In this document: piece by piece, positions 20,620 to 31,783 of the stretch
Layout: each line of letters opens with the position of its first letter
Numbering within the stretch: position 1 is the stretch's first letter
DNA from: Leishmania martiniquensis
Taxonomy: Eukaryota; Euglenozoa; Kinetoplastea; Trypanosomatida; Trypanosomatidae
DNA length: 64,000 nucleotides
Assembly (NCBI RefSeq): GCF_017916325.1
Contig: NC_090166.1
Span: forward strand, 1,302,228 to 1,366,227
Direction of reading: 5' to 3'
The notes under the pieces: generated by a model
What the model saw: the letters and a program-made list of their open reading frames with translations, nothing else
Told to the model about the DNA's origin: nothing
Databases searched by the model: none
Translations under genes and position numbers: made by a program

Positions 20620-23295
20620 CTATGTTTCCACGGAGGAGTCGCCATTTATCATCCTGTGTGACGACGGCATCTCACATCGTACTGTTGGGGGGGAGAGAGG
20701 CTCCAAAGCCGCCTTGCCCCCACTCCCCCTGTGCGTCTCTTCCAGCCACTCAGTAGAGTTCGGCCGCTTTTTCGGTGGCTGCGGCGTCGCTTGCATCGCT
20801 GAGATGCTCCTATTCACAATATCGGCCACGCTCGGCTCCGTGATGGTCAGGAAGGCGTCGACAGCACCCTCAGTGACCAGTGGGGTCTCGTTCAAGATGG
20901 TGTGATGTTCCACTACCACACAAGACCCGGCACCCGCTATCTCATCCGCACTCAGGTAGCGCGCTCCCGGCATCTGGTACTGTACACTGTTGCCGCCAAA
21001 CTGGCTGCTCGAGAGGCTGGCTGTCACCATCCCCGGCGACGCGCCCATGAGCGACGAGGCGCCGATGCCGGCGGCGGCTCTGCCGATGCTGGAGCTCAGT
21101 TGAGGTGTCTCCAAACGGTAGCTTGGTAGTTGTGCTCGGCCTGTGTCGGCGTGAGTAAAAGTGTCGCCTCCACCTCTCGGCGACGCTCCCACACCTGAGA
21201 GGCTGCGTCCAGTGGCATCAGCGGGACGGAGTGTAGCCTCGGCGGCGTCGGTAGTCGCCACTGTAGATGAAGACATTGTGTTGGGAAGCACTGCGCTAGG
21301 CGCCACTGGCCTCCTGGGAGATGTCAAGTCGGGTGCTCCCCAGGTGCCCAGCGGTGACCCGGCAGCGGCGTCGTTGAAGCTAGCCTCGTATCCCGCGCCG
21401 TGCTGGGTGTGAGCACGGCCCAGATCCGCTAAGGTTGCAGCGCTGCTGCTGCGCAAGTGGTCCGATCCCGCTGGCAGCGTCTCATCACGTTGGCTAATGG
21501 CTGTACCACCGTTCGGGCTCGGGTTCAGGTTCCCGTGCGTCGATGTCGCCCCACCCGTTGGCTGCGCGCCAGTCGATTCGCCTTGGCGTGATGACGCTGG
21601 ATGGTGACGATGGTGGAGACGACTGTTCCGTCGCGCTGGCGCTTGAATGCGCTGCGCTTCCTCGTACGACAGCCCAACGATGTCGTCCCTACTCGCCCTC
21701 TCGCGAGCGAGGCGCCTAGACAAGGTCTGCAGTTGGTCAGCCGTCAGAGCTGTGTCGTTTGTGTTGTTCTGATAGAGTGGGATGGCCGCACGACTCACGA
21801 GGTTCGGGTCGCGGGTGGCGTAGATACCCTGCACCTCCCGCCACACCTGCGCTAGCTGCTCCTTAGGCAGCGGGCAGCTTAGCACACCAGCATAGCCTCG
21901 CGCGGGGTCCAAGTCGAGATTGCGCCGCATCTCCCGCTCGTAGCGCTCAACGAAGCTGCGCACCGACACCTCGGCCACATCAATGTCGATCACCCGACGG
22001 GTCTCGAGCGAGGCAAAACACGTCTCGTGAATGACGTGGCGCAGTCGCAGTACCTCCAATGACGGGCTGAAGCAGCGAACCGCGTCAGGGCCGAAAATAG
22101 GCGGCTGCGGTATAAAGATGATGTCGGGGGCGCCGGGGTCGGAGAGGAACGCGACAAACGGGCGACTGCTCGTCACGTTGTAGTAAAACTCGCGCACCTC
22201 CTGCAGTTTAATCCACCGCGGGATGTTGCCGGTGTCACGCATGACGAGCACACTGTCGTGGGTGATACACAGGTAGGCGCCGCGCAGCGCCACATACAGC
22301 TCATTGCTGGCGTTGCGGCCCACTACGTCCCCGCGCAGAAAGCTATAAAATACTGTCTTCTCGAGCAACTTGAAAGTGTGCCAGACACACATCGGAATCA
22401 TAGCGAAGATGAGGCCGTTTCGCGGGTCGTACGGGGGCAGCCCGCGATACGGTCGAGCAGTCAGCTTGTCATATCCAAGCACCGTCTGCACAACATATGA
22501 AAACCGTCGGAACTCGTAGTCCGTGCGCATGCGCAAGACGATCTTGATTCGACTGCCGCGGTATATCGCGCCGCTCTTGGTCCTGGGCGATTCGAGCGTC
22601 TGCGTCCTGCGCGCGTTCGCCGGTGCCACGGCGTGGCCGCTGGCTAGCTCCGCGCGCTCCCTCTCCATGCGCAGATTCGTAAACTGATACCTCAACGCCT
22701 CATACAGCTCACGCAAGAAGAAAGGATCGCGAATAAACTCGTCATTCTCGACGGTGCACCGATCGGGCAGACCGGACAGCCCGGTGGACGGGCACAGCAG
22801 CGGACCTGGGGATGGCGTCTCCCCGGATGCCATCGGCCGCACCTCGCCGTGAATTTCAATCTGGAAGAGGTCCATCTCTCTCAGGTGTGTATCGTCCAGC
22901 ATAAACGCATGCTCCTTGCCAACAGGCACTATCATGTCGACTTTAATCTTCTTTCGCCACTGCACATCATCTGGGTTGTTTGGAGGGGGCGGCGCGAAGT
23001 CAAAGTGGCGCTGCTGGTTCAGTGGCGTCACCGGTGGACGCATGATCAAGTGAGACACCGCAGGGTTGTCTACAGTGGTCCCAAGACTGGGGGTGGCGTC
23101 TTCCCAGTCCTCGGACCCGTCCGAGGCGCCGACTGTCGGGAGCGGATTATCGTTCGCATTTGGGTAGGCGATCTTTTCAGGGCTGACACAGCTGGAATAA
23201 TAGAGATGGCGGCGCAGCGTGTCGAAGGCGATCTGCCGCATCTGCCATCCATCGAAGAAGACGTTGCCCTGTTTTTCTGCATAGGTGAAGAACAT
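20620..23295 (-). CDS. Conserved protein with PH-like segments, paralogue 2
   Basis: 891-residue protein closest to paralogue 1 among its neighbours. It begins MFFTYAEKQGN followed by W-x2-RQIAFDTLRRHLYYS (PH-like first strands). GLPPYDPRNG occurs near 286, a second PH-like segment at about 342-410 (GAYLCITHDSVLVM, PRWIKL), CPLPKEQL near residue 475, and GARYLSADE in the C-terminal part. About 300 residues of the C-terminal half are Ser/Ala/Gly/Thr-rich and probably disordered. The start is secure: the ATG at 23295 is preceded by an AG at 23305-23306 and a long pyrimidine tract on the minus strand. Role unknown. Two PH-like segments would suit phosphoinositide or protein binding, but binding residues cannot be identified by eye. 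Confidence 0.86.
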   Translation of the reverse strand: MFFTYAEKQGNVFFDGWQMRQIAFDTLRRHLYYSSCVSPEKIAYPNANDNPLPTVGASDGSEDWEDATPSLGTTVDNPAVSHLIMRPPVTPLNQQRHFDFAPPPPNNPDDVQWRKKIKVDMIVPVGKEHAFMLDDTHLREMDLFQIEIHGEVRPMASGETPSPGPLLCPSTGLSGLPDRCTVENDEFIRDPFFLRELYEALRYQFTNLRMERERAELASGHAVAPANARRTQTLESPRTKSGAIYRGSRIKIVLRMRTDYEFRRFSYVVQTVLGYDKLTARPYRGLPPYDPRNGLIFAMIPMCVWHTFKLLEKTVFYSFLRGDVVGRNASNELYVALRGAYLCITHDSVLVMRDTGNIPRWIKLQEVREFYYNVTSSRPFVAFLSDPGAPDIIFIPQPPIFGPDAVRCFSPSLEVLRLRHVIHETCFASLETRRVIDIDVAEVSVRSFVERYEREMRRNLDLDPARGYAGVLSCPLPKEQLAQVWREVQGIYATRDPNLVSRAAIPLYQNNTNDTALTADQLQTLSRRLARERASRDDIVGLSYEEAQRIQAPARRNSRLHHRHHPASSRQGESTGAQPTGGATSTHGNLNPSPNGGTAISQRDETLPAGSDHLRSSSAATLADLGRAHTQHGAGYEASFNDAAAGSPLGTWGAPDLTSPRRPVAPSAVLPNTMSSSTVATTDAAEATLRPADATGRSLSGVGASPRGGGDTFTHADTGRAQLPSYRLETPQLSSSIGRAAAGIGASSLMGASPGMVTASLSSSQFGGNSVQYQMPGARYLSADEIAGAGSCVVVEHHTILNETPLVTEGAVDAFLTITEPSVADIVNRSISAMQATPQPPKKRPNSTEWLEETHRGSGGKAALEPLSPPTVRCEMPSSHRMINGDSSVET

Positions 23296-23304
23296 TTTTT
23301 TTTG

Positions 23305-23306
23305 CT
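23305..23306 (-). promoter_or_regulatory. Predicted spliced-leader acceptor for PH-like paralogue 2
   Basis: On the minus strand a pyrimidine run of about 40 nt (23346 to 23311) leads to CAAAAG; the AG leaves a 9-nt leader made of C and eight A before the ATG at 23295. Pattern-based prediction. Confidence 0.55.
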
Positions 23307-24115
23307 TTTGATGAGGGGAGGAGAGGGGGGAGGGAGGAGGGGGGACCTTTAGGGTGTGTCGGTCAGAATCAATGTAAGAGGTGAGGGGTGGGCGGGGGGA
23401 AGAAGGGGAAGAAGGGGGCGCTGCGGGGGGGCGCGAAAAAAATGGCTGTGCAAGAGACTAGCGGAAGATGGCGTGGGCCAACTGCAATGCGGAGGCGGCG
23501 AGGGGACAGCAAGGGTGAATCTCGAACAGGAAATGGCCCGCACCCACCATGAAGAAGGGAGGAGATGTGCTTTCGCTTCTTCGGCCGTTCAGTCGCGCTC
23601 AGAGCGCAGCTGCGGATGGGTGCGAAGAGAACAAAAATGTGCGCAACAGCCGTGGCGAGTGTGCTCGTAGGGGGTCCACACACACACACAAGCACATACG
23701 GAGAGAGAGAGACAGACCCCCCAAAGGAGGATAAAAGAGCGTGCGAGGAAACGTCGCGGATGCCGACCCGAAAAGTGAGATGAAGAAAACGGATGGGCTG
23801 AGAGGGAGTCGTGGGAAGTGGTGGGCAGGTAGGGCGCGGAAGGATGAATGCACAAGATAAGAACGGATTTGAAAGACATACCGAGTAGGAGAGTGCAGCC
23901 ACTCGTGGACTGCAGCTATGCGGTGCGCAGTGGCCCCTTGGAGTGGTCCGCGGTGTTCCAGACACCGCTTATGCTGAAAACCAAGATGAGGAGGTGAAAA
24001 ACTTACCGAGAGGAGAGCGGCAGATACGCGCTAAGCCGATTTTGCACGCAGAGCGTTGCGAGCACGTGCCTTTGGCGTCCGTATTTGCTTCTTTGTAGCA
24101 GTCAGGTCTCCATCG

Positions 24116-24695
24116 TCTCCGCCACACAGCACACGAGCTCAGCGCCACACAGCCCCTCCCCCCTCAACCAGCCCACCGCACAGCCCATCGCCCCCTGTAG
24201 CGCAACCGTCGGCACGCAGTACAGCACCGTCCCTGCCTCAGACCCCACCCGCGCACCGCCTCGCAGATCATAGCGTGACACGCCCCCTCAGGGGACGCCC
24301 TACGTTCCTAACGCCAGTAGGCAGCGTGGGCGCCAGATGAGATGCGCTCGGGTCCACCTAATGCCCAGCCAATCATTCGGATGGCGCGAGCGTCGCCATT
24401 GCCACAGCCCGCCCCCATGCGATGCCGCACGCGACCTGACCACCAGCGCCTGTCGCGACGCATCGCACTGGCACGCGCCCACGTCGTGGGTGCCTGACCC
24501 CCCCCTGCCACTCCCGCAGGCGGTTCGGCAGCGGCAGGGGGTGGGGGAGAGGGTGCTGCACGGTTTCCCCGCACGCAGCGAGTGGGAACAATGAAGCCCC
24601 GAGAGATGCCGCGCGCTGACCGGTGCGCCACCCCGCCCACCTCCGCCATGCCGGCGATCCGCCATCGAGGCGGACTACAGAGGAACGCAGAGAGA
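24116..24695 (+). mobile_element. SIDER-like short retroposon, copy 1
   Basis: 580 bp that recurs at 52866-53445 with no gap and, by eye, four substitutions (24231, 24283, 24356, 24619). Size, GC-rich body, C-rich left end, purine/A-rich right end and intergenic position fit the SIDER retroposons of Leishmania, which are known to lie mostly in 3' UTRs and can destabilise transcripts. Naming it SIDER rests on these features, not on a database match. The left-to-right orientation is judged from the A-rich right end and would make it antisense to transcription. No target-site duplication was seen. It lies downstream of PH-like gene 3. Confidence 0.65.
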
Positions 24696-26009
24696 AAGAG
24701 AGCGAACGCACACACACACACAGCGCAAGAAGGCAACGAGAGGGCACAGCATACCCCCGCTGAGCCCCTGAAGGGAAAGGCCAACGGGGCAACGTGCGAA
24801 GAGAGCCATGTGAGCGACTGCGTGCTGGATCGCAATGGCGTGGCGAGATCCGGGGAAGTGGCGACAGCGGTCCGCAAGCGACCTCTGCGACGAAAAGCGC
24901 TCCGCAGCCCGGCGGCCAGCTGCTGTGGGGAGACTTTTCTTTGGGCGGTTGTTCGCTCGACACCGCGCGGCGCTGCAGAGGGTGTCCGTTCGCGCTTGCC
25001 GGTGTCTTTGCGCCTCTGCAAACATGAAGAGGAGAGGCTGAGACGAAGGGATAGGGGCGATGAACGTACGGAAGGGACATGCGGACGCATACAGACAAGG
25101 CACACGGAGATGGCGGCATGCCGTGTGAGCGCAAGGGCTTGTGGGGAGGGGGAGGGGGAAAGGGGTGAACAAGCGCAGATGTGCGGCTGCAACGTTGCTC
25201 GACAAGCCACGGAGCCATAGCGGCCCGCCCCTACCTCCCCAGCACCCGTGAAAGGTGCTCGTGGGTCGACTCGTGACAGCGGCGGTAGAAGAGGGGGACT
25301 GGCACGGAAGAGAAAATACACGTACGCATCGAAGCGTCAAAGAAGCGCCGATCCCCACCCCAAAGGGCATAAGCGAAAAAGAAAAAATGCACAGAACGGC
25401 TGCGCAGACGCCCACATAGGCGCGCCTTTTTCACGCAGTCTCGTATCCTCGACAGAGGGGGAAGAAGTCCGGTGCACAGAGGGCATGACCCTAGAACAGC
25501 TCAGCGGCGCCAGCGCGCCACGCGGGGCCTCATGACGCACCGACTAAAGCAAGGGTCCGGTACGGCGCACCAAAGCAAGCCACGCGATCAGGAGCAGCAG
25601 CATCCATCCCACTGGCGACAGCAACCACCGGACACACGCACGCACACACACTGACCACACGTAAAAAAAAATGTTGAATGAGGGCCGCACGGACAAGGTG
25701 CCAACGCAGGCAGCAGAACGTCCATCCGGGCCTGACCGCGTAGACGGGCTCGGCTTTCTCTACGTAAGGTGCGCCGAGGAGAGGCGGATGAAGCGGCAGC
25801 CGTGAGCCTTCTCCGTTTCCTCTGGAAGATGCAGCGAACGGTGCATGGGGAGGGGTGTGCCGCCGTGCGGGAATGGGGGAACCCCCGATAAGACCTCGTC
25901 AACCTATCAGGGACAGAGACGCCGTGACATGACATCCGTCAGCCCATCAGGGAGCGTTCAAAAGCGACGGCAGATGCCTCGACCATCATGACCACTGCGC
26001 TTTCTCCCC

Positions 26010-29000
26010 TCATCGAGGTAAGGCCTCGGGTGGGATGAAAGCTGCCATCTCAGGCCGGGCCTGCAGACTCGGAGAGGGTGCAGACGCTGCCTCGCTTCGC
26101 TGGTCTTTGTCGCGGCGCCCACCGTACCCGGGGAGCATCTCCGCCGTCAACACCAGCTGTGTGACGACACCGCCGCCAACGGGCACAAACGCCGCACCCT
26201 CAGTGTTCACCAAAACACCATCCTTTTTCTCCGCAGTCATGGCACCGGCGGCTCCCGCCGCATCCCCATCAGCCAAACCTGCAGCCGCTGCAACAGCTAG
26301 TGCCGGAGTCCCTGCAGCAGCGGACACTGGACGAGACTGAGGACGCTGCAGCATGTCCTCCATGTCTTCGCTGTCGAAGTCTTCATCGCTCTCATCCTCC
26401 TCATCACCCACCCTGCCTTTGGATATGTTCTCCGTCGTATGTGTCATCTCCCGCGGTGAGAGGCTGCCGCTCGTGGCCTTGTCGGCATGGTCTCCCGAGG
26501 GTGCGCTTGACTGCTGCGACATGCCGTTAAGGGCACTGCCAATGACCTTGGTAGGGGCCAAAGCGTTCGGAGCGGCGGAAGCTCCGGTCGGCGACGTTGT
26601 CAACGTGGGGCAGCTGCCGATACCCTCGGTGGTGCCACCAGCCATCCTCCCTGCTAGAGTCGCCAGCGTGGCCGAAGCGCTATTATGGTGGCTGAGTGGC
26701 GCAACAAGGCCGACGCGCCCCAGCCCGCCAGACGCCGCACTGGTGGGCTGGGTCTCCAGCTGCTGCTGCTGCTGCGTTGGCAGCTGTCCGTGGTGGAGGA
26801 TCGAATGGATATCACTGAGTTGGACACCCTTCTGCGCGGTGGCGACCGGCGCCACCGGCGGCGCCGCTGTGGAGAACCACAAATCGAGCGTCGCGGGGTC
26901 TGAATGATGCGGAGAGGGGACGAGACCGTAGGTGTTCGGCTTAGTGGAAGCGGAGCGCGCGGAAGCAGCAACGGGCGATGCTCTCTGAGGATTCCCTTGA
27001 GGCGCTGGACTTGGTGGTGTCGGTGATGCGCCAGCGATGGATCCGCGACCGCTCGTACTGGAGCGTGGCGGTGCCATCGCCTCAGCTGCACCGTTCAAAG
27101 GTGCTCGCGCCGCCGGCGCCGTGGTAAGCTTGGCCTGGGGAGCGGCTGCGACTTCCTGTGTTTGACTCACATCCGCTCCGGCAGCCACACTCGCTGCGTG
27201 ACGAGGCTGCGACAGCGGAGGCTGATGGTGCCTAGAGACATTATCTGCCACCTCCGCGACGCCAGCGTTGCGGCGATCTGTGCGAGTGACAAGCAGCTTC
27301 CTCTTCGCCCGAAGCTCCGCACCGCGCGATGGCGGCGCCATCAGCTGCGTCATGGTGGCCGGCATAAAACTCGCGTTCGAGTATAGCAAGTCCTGTTGCG
27401 AGAGCACCGAGCGTGGTGGCTGCCGCGCAGCGTTGGAAAGGGCACTGGACGGAAGGCTGCGCGCCGCCGCGTGCACGTAGCCGGCGCCTCGACTGGCCGG
27501 CAGCGAGACGGTAGCAGTGACGGAGTCCCTGCCGGTGCTGAGATGCTGCTGCTGGCGCGACGGCACCAGCGACTCCACCATGTGCGCATGCGACGCGGCG
27601 ACAGGGCTCAGAAACGGACGGTGCTGCAAGCGACTAAGGGCGGCCTCGTCGTCGTCCTCGCTATCCTCGCCCTCCTCACGCTCCAAGGCGTGATAGAGGT
27701 CCCGCTTGAAGGTGAAGTGACTCGGGGTCTTGGAGTTGTCCCAGCGCCAGCGCAGCGGCACAGCGCCGGTAATTTGCTCCTGCGCGATGTACTGGAACAC
27801 ATCTGTGTACTTGTCCGACAAGTCGCTGATATGGCAAAGGATGTCGTACTCCTCGATGTCATCGGCTGTGTGAACAGAAAGCTGGCGGCTCGAGATTGGG
27901 GCCAGCGCCACGTCCTCACCGGCACGCAGGCGCTGCATCAGCAGGCGGCGCACCATGCTTACGATCCCTTCCACGCATTCCTCCGAGTCGAAGGTGGAGT
28001 TGGGTGGGTAGCTCGGGATAATAGGAATGAACACGAAATCGGGGTACGGCTCCGCCGCCCGAATAGAGATGAAGGAGTGGCTGCTCCGCAGCACGTACTG
28101 CACGCCGACGATGTCCTCCAGGTCTAGCCAGCGAGGGCACTTGCCATCTAGTTGCAGTAGCAGAATGGAGTCGTGTGTGATGCAAAGATAGCCTTCCATA
28201 CCGCGCACCTCACGCTGTTGCCGGACGTAGACGACGTGGCCAATCTGGAGCGAGTAGAAGACAACGTCGTTGAGGCGGCGGAAGGCGTGGCGCAGGTGCA
28301 GCGGGACAGTCGCCAGCGCAATACCGTTGCGGGGGTCATAGGGCGGAAGCCCAGCGTGCAACGGGCCGCACAGACCGTGGCGCACTAAAGCCTGTCGAAG
28401 GCGGAGGCTGACAATGCGGAACACATCGTAGTTGGCTGCGCGGAAGTGCAGCTGCACAAGCTTTTCATCCTTTGCGTTGCCGCCTCCTGCTGCGCTTCGC
28501 TGACGCCGCCGGAAAAAGCTGTAGCCGCTCCGCGTGCTGCCGGTGGGTGTTGACGGGGGTGAATTGAACGCCACATCATCGGTGTCGTCCGCGTCGCCGC
28601 CGTCGCTTTCCTCCTCTGTTTCCGCCTCCGACGCCGCCACGGAAGTTTCCTCGTCGTCCTCCTCGTCGTCCGGAACGAGGTCGATGTCCCGAAACATGTT
28701 CTCGTCCTCATCCTCGAAGTCGTCGTCGAGAGACTCGTTCACTGGATAGCTGGGCATGTGCAGGAACCCTGACGGCGACTCCGGCTCCGGCACCTCATGC
28801 TCGGCATTGACCAGCAAGGGCTGGCTCACACCCGCGGTCTCAGACGCGGCACCCTCGTTCGCGTCGCTGTCGTACAGATGCATAGAGCTTCGGAGAGACG
28901 TACTGCGGTGGCGAGAGGCGGTGCTCCACAAGGAGAAGCTCTTCTCGGACATTCCGCCGATGCTGCGGTTACTGGAGCTCGCCACCTTGCCGCGGCTGCG

Positions 29001-29351
29001 GCGGCTCTCCAAGGGCCGCTCGAAGCCAACCACAATGAGTGTGAGCAAGATGCGTTCATCGAAGTCGATGCTGCCAGGCGCCACGATGTACTCGTCTGCC
29101 GCATACCGCAGCTGCGTCACTTTCACCTTCCCACTCCACCGAACCTTTCGACTGGAGGTGCCGCCCGAGGAGTTGGGGGACGCCGTCCAGCTGCGGTCGG
29201 CGTCGTGGCTGCGCGTCATGACCTCCTCAATATCTACGCGGCTCAGTGATTTTGTGTAGTACAGATACCGGTACTTGCTGTCAAAGGCCACCTGCCGCAC
29301 CTGCCAACGCTGCGTGAGCGGGCTTTGCTTCTCCAGAAAGAAATAGTGCAT
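26010..29351 (-). CDS. Conserved protein with PH-like segments, paralogue 3 (long, acidic insert)
   Basis: 1113-residue member of the three-gene family. It starts MHYFFLEKQSP with W-x2-RQVAFDSKYRYLYYT, equivalent to the PH-like N-terminus of the other two. An acidic, Ser-rich insert at about 215-290 (runs such as DDEEDDEE) precedes GLPPYDPRNG near 334 and a second PH-like segment at about 385-455 (GYLCITHDSILLL, PRWLDL). It lacks the CPLPKEQL block of its relatives. Beyond about 600 the chain is Ser/Ala/Pro/Gln-rich with a short Gln run and is probably disordered, ending in a short ordered-looking piece (EMLPGYG). The start at 29351 is set by homology; the open frame continues to 29585. The first AG after the upstream pyrimidine tract abuts this ATG directly. 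Confidence 0.85.
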   Translation of the reverse strand: MHYFFLEKQSPLTQRWQVRQVAFDSKYRYLYYTKSLSRVDIEEVMTRSHDADRSWTASPNSSGGTSSRKVRWSGKVKVTQLRYAADEYIVAPGSIDFDERILLTLIVVGFERPLESRRSRGKVASSSNRSIGGMSEKSFSLWSTASRHRSTSLRSSMHLYDSDANEGAASETAGVSQPLLVNAEHEVPEPESPSGFLHMPSYPVNESLDDDFEDEDENMFRDIDLVPDDEEDDEETSVAASEAETEEESDGGDADDTDDVAFNSPPSTPTGSTRSGYSFFRRRQRSAAGGGNAKDEKLVQLHFRAANYDVFRIVSLRLRQALVRHGLCGPLHAGLPPYDPRNGIALATVPLHLRHAFRRLNDVVFYSLQIGHVVYVRQQREVRGMEGYLCITHDSILLLQLDGKCPRWLDLEDIVGVQYVLRSSHSFISIRAAEPYPDFVFIPIIPSYPPNSTFDSEECVEGIVSMVRRLLMQRLRAGEDVALAPISSRQLSVHTADDIEEYDILCHISDLSDKYTDVFQYIAQEQITGAVPLRWRWDNSKTPSHFTFKRDLYHALEREEGEDSEDDDEAALSRLQHRPFLSPVAASHAHMVESLVPSRQQQHLSTGRDSVTATVSLPASRGAGYVHAAARSLPSSALSNAARQPPRSVLSQQDLLYSNASFMPATMTQLMAPPSRGAELRAKRKLLVTRTDRRNAGVAEVADNVSRHHQPPLSQPRHAASVAAGADVSQTQEVAAAPQAKLTTAPAARAPLNGAAEAMAPPRSSTSGRGSIAGASPTPPSPAPQGNPQRASPVAASARSASTKPNTYGLVPSPHHSDPATLDLWFSTAAPPVAPVATAQKGVQLSDIHSILHHGQLPTQQQQQLETQPTSAASGGLGRVGLVAPLSHHNSASATLATLAGRMAGGTTEGIGSCPTLTTSPTGASAAPNALAPTKVIGSALNGMSQQSSAPSGDHADKATSGSLSPREMTHTTENISKGRVGDEEDESDEDFDSEDMEDMLQRPQSRPVSAAAGTPALAVAAAAGLADGDAAGAAGAMTAEKKDGVLVNTEGAAFVPVGGGVVTQLVLTAEMLPGYGGRRDKDQRSEAASAPSPSLQARPEMAAFIPPEALPR

Positions 29352-29353
29352 CT
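29352..29353 (-). promoter_or_regulatory. Predicted spliced-leader acceptor abutting the ATG of PH-like paralogue 3
   Basis: After the minus-strand pyrimidine tract at 29431 to 29408 no AG occurs until the AG directly before the ATG at 29351, which would give an mRNA whose 5' UTR is only the spliced leader. Confidence 0.4.
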
Positions 29354-31570
29354 TTCGCAGGGCGTCGTGAATACACGCAGACGAAGGCGGTGGAGAAGCC
29401 CGCAACGAGAGTCGAAGGAGAGAGGAGCGACACGGTGCCGCACGCGTCTCAGACGAAGGCCTAAGAGAGGGACGGTGAGGAGAAGGGAGGGCACAGGCAC
29501 AGCGGCCAACACGGTAGTGGGGAGTCGGGCGATGTCCGCAGGCGAAAACGGAAGCGCCTCCGTCGGTCTTTTCGTGTCGCTGCACCGCTGCCTCGAAACG
29601 ATCGTTGGGGGCCCGCTTCAGACGCGCCTCTCCTCCAAGTCAGACCCGCAAAGGTGTGCGCGGCAGGTGCCACCTAAAGGCGCCTTCCCTCTCTCCACCA
29701 CGGCGTTGTGTTGTCGAAGAGCGGACGCCAAAAGAACGCAAGGCGAATCGCGACACACAAGCGACGAGCGGTCAAGGAGGAGGGGGGAAGGAGACAGGTG
29801 AAAACCTCGGCGTCACCACGTTCAGACGGGCGGGGTGTGGGGGTGCCTATGGCAGGCGAGATCAGGTCCGAGAAGGTGTTCAGATGCGTGCTTGCGCGCG
29901 TGTCTGCCGCTCACGCCGAGGTCCGCGAAGCAAAACGTAAAAGCAACGGCGTTCCACAGGTCGCGAAAAGAAAGCGAGGCAAAAAGAGGTCAGCACAGGC
30001 GGAGGGCATAACAGGACGCGGCGTTGAAGCACAATGGCGTTGAAGGCAGGGCTGTGACTCAGTGAGTGCGCGCGAGCAGAAAAAAGGATGGGTGATGAGT
30101 GCCGGAGCGGAACGCACGCGAGTGATGAGAGGAGGCACGAAACATAAAAGAAACGGAAGACGTGAGCTCTCTTGACCGCAGAAGATGAACAGAGAGGAAT
30201 CCACGCAGATGGCATGACCGTGTCACCAACAGAATATAGTTAGACAGATAGATATAGAGGGAGGGCGTGATGTGATGCGTTTGTGCAAACGCAGCATATA
30301 GGCAGCACGGCATATATGCGGATGCACTCTGCTGTCTTTCTCGCCGAGTTATCCCCTCTTCCCCCCTTCCCTTACTTCTGTCTGCCAATGGCGTCCAACG
30401 AGAGAGATAGAGAGAGGGAGCGAATAGAAAGAAAGGCCACTGCACTGCTTTGCGCGTGTATGTGCGAGGGCCCTGGCACGCGTCCTCACGTAGGATGGGA
30501 GGGGAGGGGATGCAAAAGGGGGGAGGGGGAGAAGGGGTGCGCAAGACTTGATCAGAGGCAGCGGTGCTGTGGCGAGGACAAGTCAAAGGCGTCGTGTGGA
30601 ATCCAGCCAGCGATGGCGACCGTCTCTCTGTCTCTGTGTGGGAATGGGCGCTAAAGGAGGGGGAAGACGTACGTGATGCAGAAGAGCTGCGACGCCGCCA
30701 CAAAAAGATGAAGGGGGGAAGAAAAGGGCGTAGCCGCAAGCGAAGAGAAGACTGTGGAAACGGAACAGAAGAGGTGGTTAGGCTAGAGGCAGCGCGCAGC
30801 CAAAAAGTCGGCCAGAGCGGAACGTGTGAGAGGTGCCATTGTGCTCTCCGGCTGGAACGGCTGCACGCGGCTACTGCGCCCGAGTCTGCTCATCCAGACG
30901 TACTCGAGCCGTTCTTCCCCTCCAAGGAGAGGAGCGCACCCCACTGCCGCGGGTTGCTTACCCGCGCCTCTGCTACGGAATGGGGCGCAGCAGACAGGTA
31001 TTCTCTGCGGCAGACTTCTCTTGTCGTGCCCAGCCTTGTCGACTCCCTTTCCTCATGCGTGAGCGTGCGTGTGTGCCGCGTATACATACATATACCTTTT
31101 TTTTCCCACTCTGCTGCGTTAGATGACCGTTTGTACTTCACTTTCGCGCAGTCGTCTCCGCCGTGTCGACGGCGAGGAGATCCCTATGGGCACATATGCA
31201 ATTATGTGTGCTCGTTACATACTACGTGGATACAAAGAAATTAATTCGCATGAGCACGCCTGATGCGCATCCAACGCAGGGGCCCTCCAGAACAGCAAGC
31301 ACACAGCGCCGCTCTATCGCCATCTCGTGAGCCTCTACCCAACACGGCAGAGCCAGAAAAGAAGAACGTCCCGAAGCAGCAATGGCCATCATGGGAGCGC
31401 CAAGGCCAAAAAGGGGAGGGGAGCACGCCTACGTCGCAGGAGGAGGCGTCATGCCACGAATGGGCCGGACACTAAGCCACCAAACCGCAGGTGGAGATGT
31501 CCGCGGATGCGCTCGCACCGCTAGCGCCGTCGCTCCTCCCGAGTCATCCATGCACTACACGATCCTTTGC
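29352..31570. other. Intergenic spacer between PH-like paralogue 3 and the complex III hinge gene
   Basis: 2.2 kb, no gene supported. It shows a short GATA-type repeat near 30245-30258 and several purine runs (30500-30530 and 29785-29800, among others). Confidence 0.55.
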
Positions 31571-31783
31571 TTACTTGAGCTTCGGCCACAGCTTAGGGTC
31601 GACGCACACGTCCACGCAGTGTATGATGTCGAAGTACTGATTGTAGCAGTGCGGCTCCTTCATGGCATCCACGGACTTGATGCGCTCGAGGCAGGCATTG
31701 TACGCCTCCACCTTCTTGGCGCACTCAGTCGCCAGGCACTCCTTCTCGAGGTCCAGTTTGATGTCTACCGGGTCGGACGCCAT
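31571..31783 (-). CDS. UQCRH: Ubiquinol-cytochrome c reductase hinge protein (complex III subunit 6)
   Basis: Small acidic subunit of the mitochondrial bc1 complex that sits at the cytochrome c1 side in the intermembrane space and helps cytochrome c docking. The 70-residue protein has C21-x9-C31 and C46-x9-C56, a twin Cx9C pattern typical of proteins folded by the intermembrane-space disulfide relay, plus C16 and C60. The C-terminal part (YFDIIHCVDVCVDPKLW) follows the hinge-protein pattern of an aromatic/acidic helix ending in LWPKLK. It lacks the long poly-acidic N-terminus of the animal and yeast proteins and has no cleavable presequence, as expected for this import route. It stands alone between longer genes. 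Confidence 0.85.
   Translation of the reverse strand: MASDPVDIKLDLEKECLATECAKKVEAYNACLERIKSVDAMKEPHCYNQYFDIIHCVDVCVDPKLWPKLK

Larger units (their letters stand above)
23296..26009. other. Intergenic spacer between PH-like paralogues 2 and 3
   Basis: 2.7 kb, the 3' flank of paralogue 3 and 5' flank of paralogue 2. It contains the SIDER-like element 24116-24695. The long open frames here are low-complexity and not supported as genes. Confidence 0.6.

Noticed and set aside
24308..25321. 337-codon minus-strand open frame overlapping the SIDER-like copy
   Set aside because: Half of it is the element, repeated at 53058-53453, and the rest is low-complexity Ser/Pro/Arg sequence without similarity to anything I recognise.
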